Below are positions 60,646 to 64,000 of a DNA stretch of 64,000 nucleotides, one piece after another. The translations under genes were made by a program, and so were the position numbers. The notes below the pieces were generated by a model. That model did no database searches and was not told the origin of the DNA. It saw only the letters and a list, made by a program, of their open reading frames with translations. The number at the start of each line of letters is the position of its first letter. Position 1 is the first letter of the stretch. The stretch is from Cheiracanthium punctorium (lineage: Eukaryota > Arthropoda > Arachnida > Araneae > Cheiracanthiidae). The stretch is taken from the NCBI GenBank assembly GCA_038373885.1, contig JAWZYV010000169.1, positions 744,001 to 808,000 on the forward strand, written 5' to 3'.

Positions 60646-61840
60646 GTATTACCGCATGTTTATTTCTTTGACACGCTCTTTAAAACCTATTACTAGACTG
60701 GACATAAGAAAATTAAATAAAAATTTTTTTTTCTCAGCTTCTGAGCAGAAAGCCACGATGACTTTTATTTGGAATGTAGTGGCATACCATATTAACAACA
60801 AATTAAAATTTCAAACATGTGCTCCGATCAAACATGCCGAAAAAAATTCATGATGCCTTTTAACAAATGCAATGCTCATGCATGAACTATAGAAGATACG
60901 CAAATTTTGATAACATTTTTGGAATCAACTTATAAAGTAACCCCTAGAAACAAATTTTCCCTTTAGTAACCTCTACAAAAAAGGAGTTATTTATGAAATT
61001 CTGAGAAAAAATGGCCGATCTAAGAGAAAACTGTTAAATTTGCATAGTTAGTATCTCGGTAATTAATTCTCGCAGAACCTGCAAAATTGAGATTTTTGGT
61101 TATCTTAGCCTATAAATCATCTATATAGAATTTGAGGAAAATCTAATTTGGTGTGGTGAGCTACATTGTTTGATTACACGTGGAATGACCCCCTATACCA
61201 TTGCTCTTGAATTTTATAATCAATAAACTGTAGTAAACAATTTGCTAAAAAGTACAAAAATATGTAAGGAAAACAAAAAGAAATTGAGGTGAGATCATAT
61301 ATCCTCGTTTAATTTCAAGAATATCAAAAACCTTGACCGGGTATTTCATAACGACACAAGCTGGTAATAAAATGTTTGGAAATCTTCCGTTTTCAGTCTC
61401 TAAAATATTGTTGCAGAATCCTCTGCTTGTTTCCGGGGTTCGTCGTTCTAAAGTCCAGTTGGTATAGAAAGTTCTAGTAAAAAGTCCACTGGTCAGGATG
61501 GAACATAACTTTATTGCTTCTAGAACTTCGCCGAACAATTAGCTGTACAAAATTCACAAGTACAATCAAACTGTAATGTGCTTTTTTTTAACAGTCCGCT
61601 TAGATCTGAAGCTCTAACAAATGCTGTATTTCTCACACAAAATAAGACACTTTCACAGGCAAAAATTAAATGAAAATATTCAAGGGATATCGTATTCATC
61701 CCTTAAGACACAGTAATGAAGAATTTACAAACAGCACTTTAAAAACTGCTCCGAAAAGCAAGCGAAAATAATGCTTCTACAGCACTATCAATTCACAGAG
61801 CAAAGTAAACGTATTCACTCAGAGCTCAATTCATACTAAA
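60646..61840. other. AT-rich spacer
   Basis: No gene recognised. The minus-strand frame 61245-61538 has no motif. Confidence 0.4.
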
Positions 61841-61940
61841 CTGGGGCTTCTGAAAAACGCTTATATTTATACCCGAACTTGGGCTTCTGAAACTGGGGCT
61901 TCTGAAATGGGGCATCTGAAACACGCTTATATTTATACCT
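61841..61940. repeat. Short GGGGCTTCTGAAA repeat cluster
   Basis: GGGCTTCTGAAA-type words occur at 61843, 61880, 61895 and 61908. The first and last are each followed by CGCTTATATTTATACC. A local duplication of about 67 bp with an extra partial unit. Confidence 0.75.
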
Positions 61941-62520
61941 TCGAGAAAAGTCTATTTCTAGAGGATTCCACAGACAGCGGGAATTTTGATTACGCCATAG
62001 AAGAGAAATGTTAGGTTATTATGCGTTTTTAATGACCAAAAGGAAAACCAATTCCCAGTCCCCATTGGGAAAATCGCGCCAAATAACCAAAATGTCGCCA
62101 AGCTTGGCGACTTTTGGCGAAATATCGTCAATTTGACGCCAAAAATAAGTCCCCGAAAGTGAAGTTACCGAAGGCCTAGGACCATTATTTCTCGAGATTT
62201 CTAGAAACCCTATAGTAAAACAAAGGAGAAACCGAAACCTTCGTATCTCCGGTTCTAGTTGACTGATTTCGATGCAACAAAAAGCAAAATTTAACTATTT
62301 GAAGCATAGAATACGAATTTTGAACTATTTTAAGCCCCAGAACAGCGGGTTGCTCCGAAAATTCGTAACAATATTCTATAAGCATACACAATTCCCTTTG
62401 CTGAAAAATTACATTTATTGAAGAATTTTGACTCGCATGGATACAAGTGGCTTACTCGGCAACAAGATATACCTGAGCAATCGCAACTGAAAAAAAAAGG
62501 TTTTGATACACCTTATAAAC
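61941..62520. other. Spacer with TCGCCAAGCTTGGCGA palindrome
   Basis: 62095-62110 is a perfect 16-bp palindrome (TCGCCAAGCTTGGCGA), followed by CTTTTGGCGAAATATCG. This is another locus of the palindrome family seen at 38955 and 52060-52860. No gene is seen. Confidence 0.55.
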
Positions 62521-62524
62521 ATAT

Positions 62525-63344
62525 ATAGCTGCGTACCCGTTCTCCGTACGGTAGGGAACGAAACTTTTTCTTACATGTATAGTTCGAATTGATTCCAGTG
62601 ATTTGGAATCTAAATGATTTTACAAATCACTTTTTACAAATCAAATTTTACAAATCAATTTAAAAAAAATCTAAATGATTTAAGCAAAATGATTTTACTC
62701 TTGGCGTAAAGTTACTTATTCGTAAAGTTAGTATTAGTACTGACCTGTGACCCTTGTTAATATTATGACGCAAAAAACTATGCCGGTGTCATTCACGATC
62801 AGAAAAGAAAAGCCTGACGGTTTGCAGTGAAAATTCCTAATTTTCAAAATGTCTCATTTCTGCATCATACTCTTTTTTAGATTTATGGTATACCATTAAT
62901 ACCTTAGATACTACATGATGTGGAGAACCGTTTTACTTTATAATTAAATAGTTGTATACCCGCTCTTCGCAAGGCAAGAGGAGAACATTTTCCTAAAATG
63001 TGATCAAAACTACTTGTGACAAAACAGAATCTCCAAGAAAAAAGAAAGTTCTGTTACAGTCTTTTCTGTTGAAACTACCGCGGAATATATTTACGCGACG
63101 TAGAATTACTTAATGTTTGGTTAGCTGTGATGTAATACGCCTGTTGAAAAATGAATAGAAGACTTAGTTTCACGAAATATTTATTAAAGCGGTATATTGT
63201 GCTTTGATCAATATTGCCTTATCATATCTACTTACTATTAATTATACTATCTTTTACTCATGCCAATACAATATACCGTCGTTTTGCAACCGTTAATGCT
63301 TAATTTAAAGAAACGGTTTAGATATTTGCGACGAATGTAGGCTT
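62525..63344. other. AT-rich spacer with two similar element starts
   Basis: TAGCTGCGTACCCGTTCTCC at about 62528 and AGTTGTATACCCGCTCTTCG at about 62950 resemble each other and the start of the composite element at 37340. Each is followed by AT-rich sequence without a recognisable end. No gene is seen. Confidence 0.35.
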
Positions 63345-63474
63345 TTACCCTTTGGTGATTCTTTGCAATTTACGCATTAGCATAAACGATTATCATTTCA
63401 GTTTATGGTTGCCACTAAATCAGCTCTCCATAAATTTTTACGCATAGTTCTTGTCAGATTGGTGTATTTAGCAA
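63345..63474. repeat. Dispersed repeat, copy 2
   Basis: Pairs with 17110-17229; CAGATTGGTGTATTTAGCA at about 63455 is identical in both copies. The similarity ends where the MITE at 63475 begins, suggesting the MITE inserted in or next to it. Confidence 0.45.
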
Positions 63475-63663
63475 CAGGGCCCTATTATCGCACGGGTAAA
63501 TCGGGACTTTGCCCTGGGGCTCCCGGCTCGAAATGGCCCCCAATTTCAAATGCTGTTCTTTTTTTCCAAAAAAAATTATGAAAAATAAAACAAATTTCAT
63601 ACATGAGGGGGGGCAAAATTCATCAATGCCAGGGGGACCCCCTCTTTGTCATAATCAGGCCAT
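63475..63663. mobile_element. G-rich inverted-repeat MITE
   Basis: The left end CAGGGCCCTATTATCGCAC and right end in reverse CATGGCCTGATTATGACAA are imperfect inverted repeats. Inside, CCCTGGGGCTCCCGG and its counterpart CCAGGGGGACCCCC extend the symmetry. No reading frame and no clear target duplication. Confidence 0.5.
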
Positions 63664-64000
63664 GTTTAACACCGCGATATATTTCCTGCTATTCGGAAAC
63701 GTGACCCGTTTAAAATCTCAATCGAAAATAATGCTGGATAATTCACTGGTGAAAAAACAGCATTCAATTATTTATCTGGCAACGTAAAGTAAAATATAGA
63801 ATTATTTCATGCGTGGCGTATGTTTTGCTTGTTAGTCCGTTATTCTGATTGAGTTTCGAAAGAGGTTTTAAACTTATGACATCAAAATCACGCACTTTTC
63901 ACATGTGAAAACTCGGTTATTTTAAAATATTTTTTTTTCAACTGGCAATGTTAATCATTGTTACTGTCTATAAGACAACCAAACCGCAAGATATCATACT
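63664..64000. other. AT-rich sequence to window end
   Basis: No gene or repeat boundary recognised. Confidence 0.4.

Overview
The window is AT-rich animal DNA with long introns and very dense transposon debris. Gene structure (GT-AG introns, an AATAAA signal), Tc1/mariner, hAT-like and tRNA-derived SINE relics, and an insect/chelicerate-type neuropeptide receptor point to an arthropod. A chelicerate such as a spider is my best guess, from general resemblance only; no marker here settles it.

The one convincing host gene is on the + strand: the 3' four exons of a class A GPCR of the pyrokinin/CAPA/neuromedin-U (PRXamide peptide) receptor group, at 32861-33151, 35042-35317, 42701-42832 and 44500-45125. 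All three introns are phase 1 and the exons join in one frame, giving about 441 residues: extracellular loop 1 and TM3 through TM7 plus a long Ser-rich tail ending in a PDZ-type ETHV. TM1, TM2 and the N-terminus lie in upstream exon(s) I could not find. A possible terminal exon of another gene (661-788) is weak.

Layout. 1-6.5 kb: a long-arm foldback element (1941-2579), a hAT-type MITE (3951-4198) and an unassigned 1.48-kb DNA transposon with perfect 8-bp target duplications (5043-6519). 8.8-12 kb: a mariner N-terminal relic, a double hairpin and a degenerate tandem array. 13.8-15.8 kb: three elements nested inside one another. 17-26 kb: paired MITEs, a SINE, a mariner-type MITE, a 39-bp minisatellite and a small hAT MITE. 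27.4-28.9 kb: a complete 1505-bp Tc1-like element whose transposase is broken at its catalytic glutamate codon. 30.0-31.1 kb: a second foldback type inside a TA microsatellite. 32.8-45.4 kb: the receptor gene, whose 7.4-kb intron holds a SINE, a duplicated block, a 157-bp tandem array, TTTGGCGA palindromes and a second copy of the first foldback family. 46-64 kb: a SINE, a transposase C-terminal relic, 90-bp and 172-bp minisatellites, MITE fragments, a frameshifted transposon (58811 to about 60180) abutting a mariner C-terminal relic (60195-60645), and further repeats.

No prokaryotic-type operon, CRISPR array, rRNA or functional tRNA is visible. The most unusual material is repeat biology: the dispersed TCGCCAAATTTGGCGA palindrome family, the foldback elements (one inside a receptor intron), the nested insertions and the unassigned 1.48-kb element.
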